Assembly: GCF_003475325.1 (NCBI RefSeq)
Contig: NZ_QRQC01000015.1
Span: 7,293-71,292 of the forward strand
Direction of reading: 5' to 3'
DNA length: 64,000 bases
From: Collinsella sp. AF33-16
GTDB taxonomy: Bacteria > Actinomycetota > Coriobacteriia > Coriobacteriales > Coriobacteriaceae
Part shown: piece after piece, positions 56,800 to 64,000 of the stretch
How the letters are laid out: each line of letters begins with the position of its first letter
How positions within the stretch are numbered: position 1 is the first letter of the stretch
Made by a program: the position numbers and the translations under genes
The notes under the pieces: model-generated
Seen by the model: only the letters and a program-made list of their open reading frames with translations
Databases searched by the model: none
What the model was told of the DNA's origin: nothing

Positions 56800-58442
56800 T
56801 GGCTCGGTTGGATAGGGGCCCGGTGTCGGGTGCGGCGTGCGGCCCGGATATGCCGGCGATTGAGGCGCGGAGCCTGAGCTTTGCCTACCCCGGGGCTGAT
56901 GCTGCGGTGCTCGAGGGGCTCGACTGGTCTGTTCCCCAAGGTGCATTTGCGCTGCTTGTTGGCGGTACCGGATCGGGTAAGTCGACGCTGCTGTCGCTGC
57001 TCAAGCCCGAGATCGCTCCGGCGGGCGAGCGCACTGGCGATGCGCGCGTGCTGGGCGAGAACGTTGCCGACATGGACGTGCGCGCGTCTGCGGAGTGCGT
57101 GGGCTACGTGTTCCAGGATCCCGAGAACCAGATTGTGTGCGAGACCGTGTGGCACGAGATGGCGTTTGGCCTAGAGAATCTGGGGGTGTCGCGCGACGAG
57201 ATGCGCCGCCGTGTTGCCGAAACCAGCTATTTCTTTGGTCTGGAGGACTGGCTTCATCGCGATACCGATACGCTTTCGGGTGGCCGCAAGCAGCTGCTGT
57301 CGCTTGCCGCCGTCCTGGCGCTGCGTCCGCGTGTGCTGCTACTCGACGAGCCCACGTCTCAGCTCGATCCCGTTGCCGAGAAGAATTTTCTGCACGCGCT
57401 GTTTCGTGTGAATCGCGAGCTGGGCTGCACGGTTGTTGTGGCTACGCATCAACCGCGCCCAATGCTCGAGTATGCGACGTGCGCGTATCGGATTGAGGGC
57501 GGCCGCGTGCGCGAGGTGGCCGACATTGCCTCCTTGGGGCATCGCGAAGAGCTGTTTTCTGGCGAGGTGCCAGGGTGGGGTGGCTCGCGGCGTGCAAAAA
57601 ACGGAATTTTCAGCATCGCTGGTGGCCGGCAGGGCTCTTTAGACCCGCACGCGGACGTTGCGGGTGCGAAAAAGGGACCAAAAACGGACAAATCGGCTAA
57701 ATTTGAGGCGCAAATCTTGCCGCAGGACGACTCGGGGGCGTCATCGCGCGCCGGTGGATGCAGAATACTCCCAAAAATGTACGCTGGCTCGGCCACCACC
57801 TTGACAGGAAGCTGGTTTCGCTACGATCGGGCGTCCGGCTGGGTGCTGCGCGGACTCGATGTGGCGTTTTCGACTGGCGCGGTGCATGCGATTGTGGGCG
57901 GAAACGGCTGCGGCAAGTCGACGATGCTCTCGGTGCTGGCCAAAACGGTCAAGTTGCAGCGTGGTCGCATGGTGCGTGGGGCGGCATCGGCGGCGCTGCT
58001 GCCTCAGAATCCCAAGGCGTTGTTGGTTGCCGAGACGGTGCGCGACGAGCTGATGGAATGGGCCTCGACCTGCGGATATGACGAGAACTTGGCGCGGGAG
58101 CGTGCGGCGAGCTTGGGGCTGTCGGGTCTGGATGGGCGCCATCCGTACGATCTTTCGGGCGGGCAGCGTCAACTGCTTGCATTGGCAAAACTGCTGCTAA
58201 TCGGCCCCGAACTGCTATTGCTCGATGAGCCCACCAAGGGTCTAGACCTGTTCAGCCGCCGCATCATCGCCCGCGCCCTGCGTGACCATGCGAAGGTTGG
58301 TGGCACCGTCATCATGGCCACGCACGATCTGGATTTTGCCGAGCAGGTTGCCGATGACGTTGCCATGATGTTTGACGGTGAGATTGCCTGCATGGAGCCG
58401 CCGGTCGACTTCTTTGCCGACAACGTGTTTTATAGGGCGTGA
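56799..58442 (+). CDS. ECF transporter ATPase, two ATP-binding domains fused
   Basis: A 547-residue protein joining the two Ecf ATPases in one chain. First domain: Walker A VGGTGSGKSTLLSLL, signature LSGGRKQLLSL, Walker B VLLLDEPTSQLDP. Linker of ~75 residues (about 245-325) is low-complexity. Second domain: Walker A VGGNGCGKSTMLSVL, signature LSGGQRQLLAL, Walker B LLLLDEPTKGLDL. It overlaps ecfT by one base. Confidence 0.9.
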   Translation: MARLDRGPVSGAACGPDMPAIEARSLSFAYPGADAAVLEGLDWSVPQGAFALLVGGTGSGKSTLLSLLKPEIAPAGERTGDARVLGENVADMDVRASAECVGYVFQDPENQIVCETVWHEMAFGLENLGVSRDEMRRRVAETSYFFGLEDWLHRDTDTLSGGRKQLLSLAAVLALRPRVLLLDEPTSQLDPVAEKNFLHALFRVNRELGCTVVVATHQPRPMLEYATCAYRIEGGRVREVADIASLGHREELFSGEVPGWGGSRRAKNGIFSIAGGRQGSLDPHADVAGAKKGPKTDKSAKFEAQILPQDDSGASSRAGGCRILPKMYAGSATTLTGSWFRYDRASGWVLRGLDVAFSTGAVHAIVGGNGCGKSTMLSVLAKTVKLQRGRMVRGAASAALLPQNPKALLVAETVRDELMEWASTCGYDENLARERAASLGLSGLDGRHPYDLSGGQRQLLALAKLLLIGPELLLLDEPTKGLDLFSRRIIARALRDHAKVGGTVIMATHDLDFAEQVADDVAMMFDGEIACMEPPVDFFADNVFYRA

Positions 58443-58446
58443 TGGG

Positions 58447-59160
58447 ATGGCGGATTATCGCATCGTGCGCCTACTCGCAAAACTGGAGATACCGCTGCTG
58501 CTGGCGGTGCCAGCCGTGATGGCTGCGGCGTTGCTGGCGGGCGTTGAACAGGCGGCGCTTGCCATGCTTGTCGTGGTGGCGCTGGTGCTCGCGCTGTTCT
58601 TTGCGGGCTACGAGGCGTCGCGCCCGGGCTTACGCCAGATTGTGCCAACGCTGGTTCTGGCGGCGTTGGCTGCGGCGGGGCGCATTCTGTTTGGCCCCAT
58701 TCCCGACTTTAAACCGGTGAGCGCCATCGCCATTATCGCGGGGGCGACGCTTGGTTGCCGCAATGGTTTTATGGTTGGCGCGCTGGCGGCGCTGACCAGC
58801 AATTTCTTTTTTGGACAGGGCATGTGGACGCCGTGGCAGATGTATGCCTGGGGGCTCGTGGGATACGTTGGCGGTGCGTTGGCGCATGCCGGCGCTTTTG
58901 ATCGCGCCGATGGCACCGTGCGTATGCCGGCGCTGTTGATCTACGGCTTTGCTTCGGGTTTGCTGTACGGCGTTGTGATCAACGCGTATGACATCATTGG
59001 GTTTGTACAGCCGCTCACGTGGGCGGGTGCCATGGCGCGTCTTGCCACCGCCGTACCGTTCGATATCACGCACGGCCTTGCGACCTGCGTGTTTTTGGTC
59101 GCCCTGTACAAGCCTTGGTGTCGCCGCATCAACCGAGTCGTCGTGAAATACGGGCTGTAG
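58447..59160 (+). CDS. ECF transporter S component (substrate-specific)
   Basis: A 237-residue membrane protein with about six helices that would bind the vitamin or metal-complex substrate. RILFGPIPDFKPVSAIAIIA and GATLGCRNGFMVGALAALTS resemble CbrT-type S proteins with a putative cobalamin-related substrate, but specificity cannot be fixed from sequence. It begins four bases after the ATPase stop. Confidence 0.85.
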   Translation: MADYRIVRLLAKLEIPLLLAVPAVMAAALLAGVEQAALAMLVVVALVLALFFAGYEASRPGLRQIVPTLVLAALAAAGRILFGPIPDFKPVSAIAIIAGATLGCRNGFMVGALAALTSNFFFGQGMWTPWQMYAWGLVGYVGGALAHAGAFDRADGTVRMPALLIYGFASGLLYGVVINAYDIIGFVQPLTWAGAMARLATAVPFDITHGLATCVFLVALYKPWCRRINRVVVKYGL

Positions 59161-59200
59161 GGTTGGTTACGCCGGGGCGGGAATCAATACTGCCGAAGTG

Positions 59201-59366
59201 CCATTTCAAAACTATGCCGGTTTACGGGGCTAGATTAGCGCGGGCCGACCATACCAGCATTTTTCGAAATAGGGCACACCGTCTACCTGCGATTTTATTA
59301 TCTCGGAATTGCGTATGGTTAGGGGTTCGCGATTCAGCCCCGTAAACCGGCAAAGTTTTGGAATGG
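59201..59366. repeat. Inverted-repeat element with 31-bp arms
   Basis: CCATTTCAAAACTATGCCGG onward (59201-59231) pairs with 59336-59366 at 29 of 31 positions. The interior can pair further (CGCG..CCATAC with GTATGG..CGCG). No coding capacity; a small palindromic mobile-like unit. Confidence 0.72.
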
Positions 59367-59408
59367 CCGGCTGATATGACGGGCATCGTGGCCCTCAGAG
59401 AGCCAAAT

Positions 59409-59695
59409 TGATCCATTTTCTTCCGTCCCCAGATGTCCCCAGGGAATCAGTTGACGGCGCTTGCCACGAAACTGGCCCATCTACTACGTTTAGCTTGATG
59501 CCCCGACAATGTTCGCGTTTTATGAAAAACCGCAGGCTTTCTACCTGCGGTTTTCTTTTGGCGTTGTTCGCTGTGGTTGAGGGTGGTGGCTTAAACGTAG
59601 TAGATGGGCGTGTTTCGTGGCGGATGGGTCACACGGATACCCTCACGAGGCCCAAAATGATCCGTTTTCCTCCGTCCCCAGGGGATCAGTTGGGG
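59409..59695. repeat. Nested inverted-repeat element around a terminator hairpin
   Basis: 59463-59494 (GCCACGAAACTGGCCCATCT onward) pairs with 59589-59621. Both ends carry TGATCC.TTTTC.TCCGTCCCC AGG-type direct copies (59410 and 59659). The centre is a terminator-like hairpin at 59524-59555, AACCGCAGG / CCTGCGGTT. No gene. Confidence 0.68.
59524..59560. terminator. Bidirectional terminator inside the repeat
   Basis: GAAAAACCGCAGG pairs with CCTGCGGTTTTC around CTTTCTA, followed by TTTT. It could stop the exodeoxyribonuclease transcript coming from the right and the ECF operon from the left. Confidence 0.7.
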
Positions 59696-60514
59696 CTAGA
59701 GCTCTAGCGTGAGGGTGACGGGGCAGTGGTCGCTGCCAAAGATGTCGCTGCGGATGCCGGTGTCGCGTACGTTGTCGGCGATTGCGTCGCTTACCAGGAA
59801 GTAGTCGATGCGCCAGCCTGCGTTGTTCTTGCGGGCATTAAAGCGATAGCTCCACCAGCTGTAGACGCCCTCGACGTCGGGGTTTGCCGTGCGCCAGGTA
59901 TCGGTAAAGCCGGCGTTGAGCAGCTCGGTAAACTTGCCGCGTTCTTCGTCCGAAAAGCCGGCGTTGCCGCGGTTGGACTTGGGGTTCTTAAGGTCGATTT
60001 CCTCGTGCGCCACGTTAAAGTCGCCGCAGGTCACGACGGGTTTGCCGGTCTCGCGCTCGAGTGCGTTCAAAAAGCCGCGGTAGGCATCGTCCCAGGCCAT
60101 GCGCACATCGATGCGCGCGAGCTCATTTTGGGCGTTGGGCGTATAGACGTCGACAAACCAGAATTTGTCGAACTCCAGCGCGCAGACGCGGCCCTCGGTC
60201 GCGGCTTGGGCAACGAGCTCGGCAGCCTCGCCTTCGTCGGCGTAGGGTAGCAGCGCGTCGGCGTGCAGCACGCGCAGCGGTTCCTGGCGGCTAAAGACCG
60301 CAGTGCCCGAATAGCCTTTACGCTCGGCGTAGCTCCAGGTTTGGTGATAGCCGGGCAGGTCAATATCGACCTGGCCTTCTTGCAGCTTGGTCTCTTGCAG
60401 CGCCAGGATATCGACGTCGAGTTCTTGCGCGATCTGGATAAAGCTCGGGTCCTTTTTGAGCACGGCGCGCAGGCCGTTGACGTTCCACGAGGCGAAAGTG
60501 TAAGTCTGAGGCAT
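59696..60514 (-). CDS. Exodeoxyribonuclease III (AP endonuclease)
   Basis: A 272-residue endonuclease/exonuclease/phosphatase-fold enzyme of base-excision repair. Key motifs: FASWNVNGLRAVLKK, LQETKLQ with metal-binding Glu, VVTCGDFNVAHEEIDL, and C-terminal RIDYFLVSD and GSDHCPVTLTL with the catalytic Asp-His. This matches the Bacillus ExoA/XthA subfamily. GAAAGGA precedes the ATG. Confidence 0.94.
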   Translation of the reverse strand: MPQTYTFASWNVNGLRAVLKKDPSFIQIAQELDVDILALQETKLQEGQVDIDLPGYHQTWSYAERKGYSGTAVFSRQEPLRVLHADALLPYADEGEAAELVAQAATEGRVCALEFDKFWFVDVYTPNAQNELARIDVRMAWDDAYRGFLNALERETGKPVVTCGDFNVAHEEIDLKNPKSNRGNAGFSDEERGKFTELLNAGFTDTWRTANPDVEGVYSWWSYRFNARKNNAGWRIDYFLVSDAIADNVRDTGIRSDIFGSDHCPVTLTLEL

Positions 60515-60628
60515 GGTGTCCTTTCGACGGGGTTGGCAGGCTTAAGATTAGCGCAACAGGGGCGGGGCGGGCCCCGCGGACGACGGCGCAATCGCAGTCG
60601 CCCCGATCAACAAGGACGGAGGGCTCAT

Positions 60629-61381
60629 ATGACGCAGGCAATATCGGATCCCAAGCAGGCCTCCGCCGCGCTGGCGGAGCTTTTTGATACCCACAAGCGC
60701 GTGGTCTTCTTTGGCGGCGCGGGTGTTTCCACGGCAAGCGGCATTCCCGATTTTCGCAGCGTGGACGGCCTGTATCACCAGCAGTTTGCCTATCCGCCCG
60801 AGACCATGCTGTCGCACAGCTTTTACGAGACACATCCGGCGGAGTTCTTCGACTTTTACCGAACCAAGATGATCGCGCTTAACGCTAAGCCCAACCGCTG
60901 CCACACCAAGCTGGCCGAGCTGGAGCGCGTCGGCAAGCTTGATGCCGTGGTGACGCAAAACATCGACGGCTTGCATCAGATGGCGGGCTCGCAGCGCGTG
61001 TTTGAGTTGCACGGATCGGTCCATCGCAACATTTGCCAGTCGTGCGGAGCGGTCTATAGCGCCGAGTGGATTTGCTCGCGCGAGCACGAGGACGCCGCGG
61101 GCGTGCCCGTGTGCCCCGCGTGCGGTGGTCGCATCAAGCCCGATGTGGTGCTATACGAAGAGCCGCTCGACGAGCATGTGCTGACCGGCGCCGTTGCCGC
61201 CATCGCCGCGGCCGATGCCCTCATTGTGGGCGGGACCTCGCTCGTGGTGTATCCGGCGGCGGGCCTTACGCGCTACTTTACCGGCGATACGCTGGCCATT
61301 TGCAATCTTGCTCCCACCGATCAAGATGCAAATGCCGACCTGCTGATTTCTTGCGACATCGCGGCCGCGTTTGCGTTCTAG
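60629..61381 (+). CDS. NAD-dependent protein deacylase (sirtuin)
   Basis: A 250-residue Sir2-family enzyme that removes acyl groups from lysine using NAD. Motifs: VVFFGGAGVSTASGIPDFRS, VTQNIDGLHQMAG and catalytic His in FELHGSVHRNICQSC. The structural zinc is bound by CQSC and CPAC. Start at ATG 60629 with GGAGGG upstream; the long open frame before it is not coding. Confidence 0.93.
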   Translation: MTQAISDPKQASAALAELFDTHKRVVFFGGAGVSTASGIPDFRSVDGLYHQQFAYPPETMLSHSFYETHPAEFFDFYRTKMIALNAKPNRCHTKLAELERVGKLDAVVTQNIDGLHQMAGSQRVFELHGSVHRNICQSCGAVYSAEWICSREHEDAAGVPVCPACGGRIKPDVVLYEEPLDEHVLTGAVAAIAAADALIVGGTSLVVYPAAGLTRYFTGDTLAICNLAPTDQDANADLLISCDIAAAFAF

Positions 61382-61475
61382 CCCGTGTGCGCGGATACAA
61401 TAGAAAGACTGATTGCAAAGCGACCCCGCCGCCTGCGCCCGAGCGCGGCGGCGCGGGCATTTGAGGAGGATGTTC

Positions 61476-63209
61476 ATGGCGAACGATAGCAAGACATGGC
61501 GGTGCGGAAAGTACGAGCTCAGCTTTGACCGTCCGCGCATCATGGGCGTCCTCAACGTGACGCCCGATTCGTTTAGCGACGGCGGGGAGCACTTCGACCC
61601 GGATGCCGCAATCGAGTACGGCCTGGCGATACTCGACGCCGGCGCCGACATCATCGACGTGGGCGGCGAGTCCACGCGCCCTGGTTTTACCCCGGTCAAC
61701 CCCGACGAGGAGGCTCGCCGCGTGCTGCCCGTGGTGCGCGCGCTGGCCAAAGAGGGTGCCATCGTCTCGATTGACACGCGCCACGTGGCGGTTGCCAAGG
61801 CGGCCGTGCGCTGCGGCGCCTCTATTGTCAACGACGTGACGGGCTTCACCGACCCCAAGATGGTCGAGTTTGTTAAGACGAGCGCCTGCGGCGTTATCGT
61901 GATGCACGCCGGCGAGGTCGCCGCCCCTGCTCGTACGCACGCGACGGTGCAGCTTGATACCTCGGCTGCGGCGTTTGTTGCCGAGAAGGCACGCGAAGCG
62001 GCCGCCGAGGCCGCGCGCGAGGCCGAGAAGCCAGCCCGTCGCCGTCGCGGCAAGTTGCTGGGCGAGTCCAAGGTTGAGACCAAGCTTCCGGGCGGTGTGG
62101 TACAGCCCTCGCTGCCGTTTGGCGAATCAGAGCCCACGCCCGAGCCTGTTGCCGAGTCAGAGACGCCGGCTACCGAGCAGGCTGCCCCTGCTGCCGTTGC
62201 GCCCGAGGCCGTGCCCGCAGCTACCGAAGTCGCACCAGAGCCCAGCGACCACCTGGCCGCCATGATGCGCCGCAGTGCCCGCCGTGAGGAAGCCTATGTG
62301 CCCACCTCGCAGCTCCGCCGCTTTACCCTGCCCGATTCGGCGCCCATCATGCGCCGCGTCATGGGCTTTCTGTCCGACCAGGCCCGCGCGCTCATCCATG
62401 CCGGCGTGTCGCGCGACCGCATCTGCATCGATCCCGGTCCGGGCTTTGGCAAGACGGCCAACGAGGATATCGTCATCCAGCGCGAGACCGCTAAGATGGC
62501 GTCGCTGGGCTATCCGCTCATGTGCGCCGTGTCGCGCAAGCGCTTTGTGGGCGCCGTCTCGGGCGTGACCGATGCCGCCGCGCGCGATGCCGCCACGTTT
62601 GGTGTGTGCCTGGGCGCCATCCAGGCCGGCGCCAACATCGTGCGCGTGCATGACGTTGCGGGCTTTGCGCAGTTCCTGAACGGGTACTGGGCTGTCGCCA
62701 AGCCGCAGCCGCGCCGCGCGTTTGTGGCCGTGGGTTCCAACCTGGGGCATCGCTGCGACAACATCCGCGCCGCACGCGACATGATCGCCGAGATTCCACT
62801 TACCTGCGTGTCCAACTCCTCCAAGATCTACGAGAGCGAGCCGGCCTACGAGACGCGCCAGGACGCGTTTGCCAACGCCGTCATCGAGATCAAGACCGAG
62901 TTGGCGCCGCTGGTGCTGCTCGACGAGCTCATGAAGATCGAGGCCGAGCTGGGCCGCGACCGCTCCAAAAAGGCCAAGGCAAACGGCCCGCGCACCATCG
63001 ACCTGGACCTGCTGTGGATGGACGGCGAGACCCACGGCGGCAAGAAGCTGCGCCTGCCGCATCCGCTGATCGGCGAGCGCGACTTTGTGCTGGTGCCGCT
63101 CGAGGACCTGATGCACGACCCGGCGCGGTTCTTCCGCTACAACGGTGTCGAGGTCAAGGAGCCCGAGGACCGCGTGGGCCATATCGTGGGCGAATTGGGG
63201 CGTATGTAG
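61476..63209 (+). CDS. folP: Dihydropteroate synthase fused to HPPK (FolP-FolK)
   Basis: A 577-residue bifunctional folate enzyme. FolP part: IMGVLNVTPDSFSDGG, GGESTRPGFTP, VSIDTRH, VNDVTGF, then DPGPGFGK and SRKRFVG near residues 325-365. Between IVMHAGE (about 150) and MRRVMGFL (about 290) lies an Ala/Glu/Pro-rich insert of ~130 residues, absent from ordinary synthases. FolK part: FVAVGSNLGHRCDNI (about 412) with GPRTIDLDLLWMDG and LPHPLIGERDFVL. GAGGAGG precedes ATG 61476. The next gene starts one base after its stop. Confidence 0.93.
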   Translation: MANDSKTWRCGKYELSFDRPRIMGVLNVTPDSFSDGGEHFDPDAAIEYGLAILDAGADIIDVGGESTRPGFTPVNPDEEARRVLPVVRALAKEGAIVSIDTRHVAVAKAAVRCGASIVNDVTGFTDPKMVEFVKTSACGVIVMHAGEVAAPARTHATVQLDTSAAAFVAEKAREAAAEAAREAEKPARRRRGKLLGESKVETKLPGGVVQPSLPFGESEPTPEPVAESETPATEQAAPAAVAPEAVPAATEVAPEPSDHLAAMMRRSARREEAYVPTSQLRRFTLPDSAPIMRRVMGFLSDQARALIHAGVSRDRICIDPGPGFGKTANEDIVIQRETAKMASLGYPLMCAVSRKRFVGAVSGVTDAAARDAATFGVCLGAIQAGANIVRVHDVAGFAQFLNGYWAVAKPQPRRAFVAVGSNLGHRCDNIRAARDMIAEIPLTCVSNSSKIYESEPAYETRQDAFANAVIEIKTELAPLVLLDELMKIEAELGRDRSKKAKANGPRTIDLDLLWMDGETHGGKKLRLPHPLIGERDFVLVPLEDLMHDPARFFRYNGVEVKEPEDRVGHIVGELGRM

Positions 63210-63911
63210 ATGATTGAGATGAATGCTGTTGCCGCCGGTACCGAGCTCGACGCGGCGCGTGACGCGGGCCGCGAGGGTGCGTCCGCGGGCCGGTGCGCGT
63301 GGAGCGCGGGCGATGCATCGCTGACGTTTTCGCTGGTCGTGCGCCCCGATGTGAACATGCACGCCTTCCACGGTCTGCCGTTTGTGGCCGCAATGGGCAT
63401 GATGGACGCGCTCGCGGGCACGGCCGCAACGCCGGGCCTGGGGCTTGCCGGCAAGGTGGGCATCCAGTGGCCGAGTGGCATCGTGTGCGGCGCGCCTGCG
63501 TTTGAGACGTCGCTCGCGCGCGTCGCCGTCAACGGCGGTGCCGGTGCCGCGGGCATGTTTGCCGCGGTGACGGTGGATATTGAGCGTTCGGCACTGGGCG
63601 AGCTCGGCGTGGATATGGGCGACGAGGTACTGGTCGAGGCATTGGGCGCGGCGGTGCTCGCTCGCGTTGACGCCTGGGCGGTTGTTGCCAACACACCACA
63701 GGGCGCTGCCGGCCCGCTGGCCCCGGTGCTGGGCGAGTACTTCGATATGGTGCCGCTGCTGGGTCGTCAGGTCGCGGCGGTGTCGCCCAACGGCCTGCCG
63801 CTCGCGGTCGGCGTGTTTGCGGGCCTGGACATCTGGGGCCGCGCGACCATCAAGACCGATGCCGGCGAGCAGGAGTTTCCGCCCGAGGCCGTGCGCATTC
63901 GCGGGCTGTAA
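63210..63911 (+). CDS. Biotin-ligase-like protein, active-site motifs altered
   Basis: A 233-residue protein resembling the catalytic and C-terminal parts of BirA: SLVVRPDVNMHAFHGLPFVA, VGIQWPSGIVCG where active enzymes have KWPND, and the C-terminal DIWGRATIKTDAGEQEFPPE. The GRGR.GR.W loop that holds biotinyl-AMP is not found, and the catalytic Lys position is Gln. It may be inactive or bind another ligand. It starts immediately after the folP-folK stop. Confidence 0.6.
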   Translation: MIEMNAVAAGTELDAARDAGREGASAGRCAWSAGDASLTFSLVVRPDVNMHAFHGLPFVAAMGMMDALAGTAATPGLGLAGKVGIQWPSGIVCGAPAFETSLARVAVNGGAGAAGMFAAVTVDIERSALGELGVDMGDEVLVEALGAAVLARVDAWAVVANTPQGAAGPLAPVLGEYFDMVPLLGRQVAAVSPNGLPLAVGVFAGLDIWGRATIKTDAGEQEFPPEAVRIRGL

Positions 63912-63965
63912 CGCGGGGCGCCAGCGCTCAAAGATAACGATGACAACAGAAGCTCTCCTCGGCAC

Positions 63966-64000
63966 TGAACTGCACCCCAAAACTTGGACGGCTTAAATAA
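63966..64000. mobile_element. Possible IS3-family terminal repeat at the window edge
   Basis: TGAACTGCACCCCAAAACTT followed by GGAC resembles the ends of IS3-family elements. The rest lies beyond the window, so this is tentative. Confidence 0.35.

Noticed and set aside
55717..56946. Upstream extension of the glmU frame to 880 codons
   Set aside because: The ATG at 55716 has AGGAG and begins the conserved nucleotidyltransferase motif; the extension overlaps ecfT on the other strand.
62157..63980. 607-codon minus-strand frame opposite folP-folK and the biotin-ligase-like gene
   Set aside because: It covers two recognisable plus-strand genes and has no domain of its own.

Overview
The window is a chromosomal segment of a GC-rich (roughly 60 percent by eye) actinobacterium. 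Gene content and style point to the Coriobacteriia, most likely Collinsella: mannose-family PTS operons, an Nfn-type ferredoxin:NADP oxidoreductase, a sortase-anchored GH31 glycosidase with FIVAR repeats, a FolP-FolK fusion, and a PyrR-type leader of actinobacterial form. The genus is an inference from gene content, not from a marker gene.

Layout. 0-8.1 kb: ABC exporter with a membrane partner, then carA and carB behind a PyrR-type RNA site. 8.3-12.3 kb: GntR regulator divergent from a complete mannose-family PTS operon (IIA, IIB, IIC, IID). 12.4-13.3 kb: small membrane protein and a MarR regulator. 13.8-20.2 kb: a very large cell-wall-anchored GH31 glycosidase, broken in this sequence by one extra G in a G7 tract just before its catalytic aspartate. 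20.4-27.6 kb: purE, a class B sortase, a MoaE-like protein, a CmpB-type membrane protein, purF, purM and purN. 27.7-41.7 kb: a less GC-rich accessory stretch dominated by zinc-ribbon membrane proteins, an AAA/DUF234 ATPase, a zinc-finger/HTH protein, an unusual tRNA-Ser-like gene, and a five-gene operon (SPFH/virion-core-like protein with zinc ribbons, membrane protein, zinc-ribbon protein, coiled-coil membrane protein, small acidic protein) that recalls the YdjGHI partners of PspA but has no PspA in the window. 41.9-45.1 kb: RelB-like/PIN toxin-antitoxin pair, orphan PTS IIA, parvulin foldase, YqeY. 45.5-49.2 kb: polar amino-acid ABC transporter and a cytidylate-kinase-like protein. 49.7-54.1 kb: nfnB-nfnA, pth and prs, all on the minus strand. 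54.3-59.2 kb: glmU (minus) divergent from an ECF transporter (T, fused double ATPase, S). 59.7-63.9 kb: exodeoxyribonuclease III, sirtuin, folP-folK fusion and a degenerate biotin-ligase-like gene. The last bases resemble an IS3-family end.

The genes that work together are the pyrimidine/arginine entry step (carAB), purine synthesis (purE, purF, purM, purN, with prs supplying PRPP), sugar uptake (PTS), glutamine-type uptake, surface glycan degradation and anchoring, and envelope maintenance.

The intergenic regions are unusually rich in palindromic elements. The strongest is a ~150-bp element present twice (11-157 and 45151-45298) whose arms differ in sequence but keep base pairing. Others are three regularly spaced 46-bp palindromes at 49.3 kb, a ~40-bp family with three copies, and several long perfect inverted repeats carrying GGGGACAG. 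Together with the G7 tract and the SPFH/zinc-ribbon operon, these are the most promising leads.
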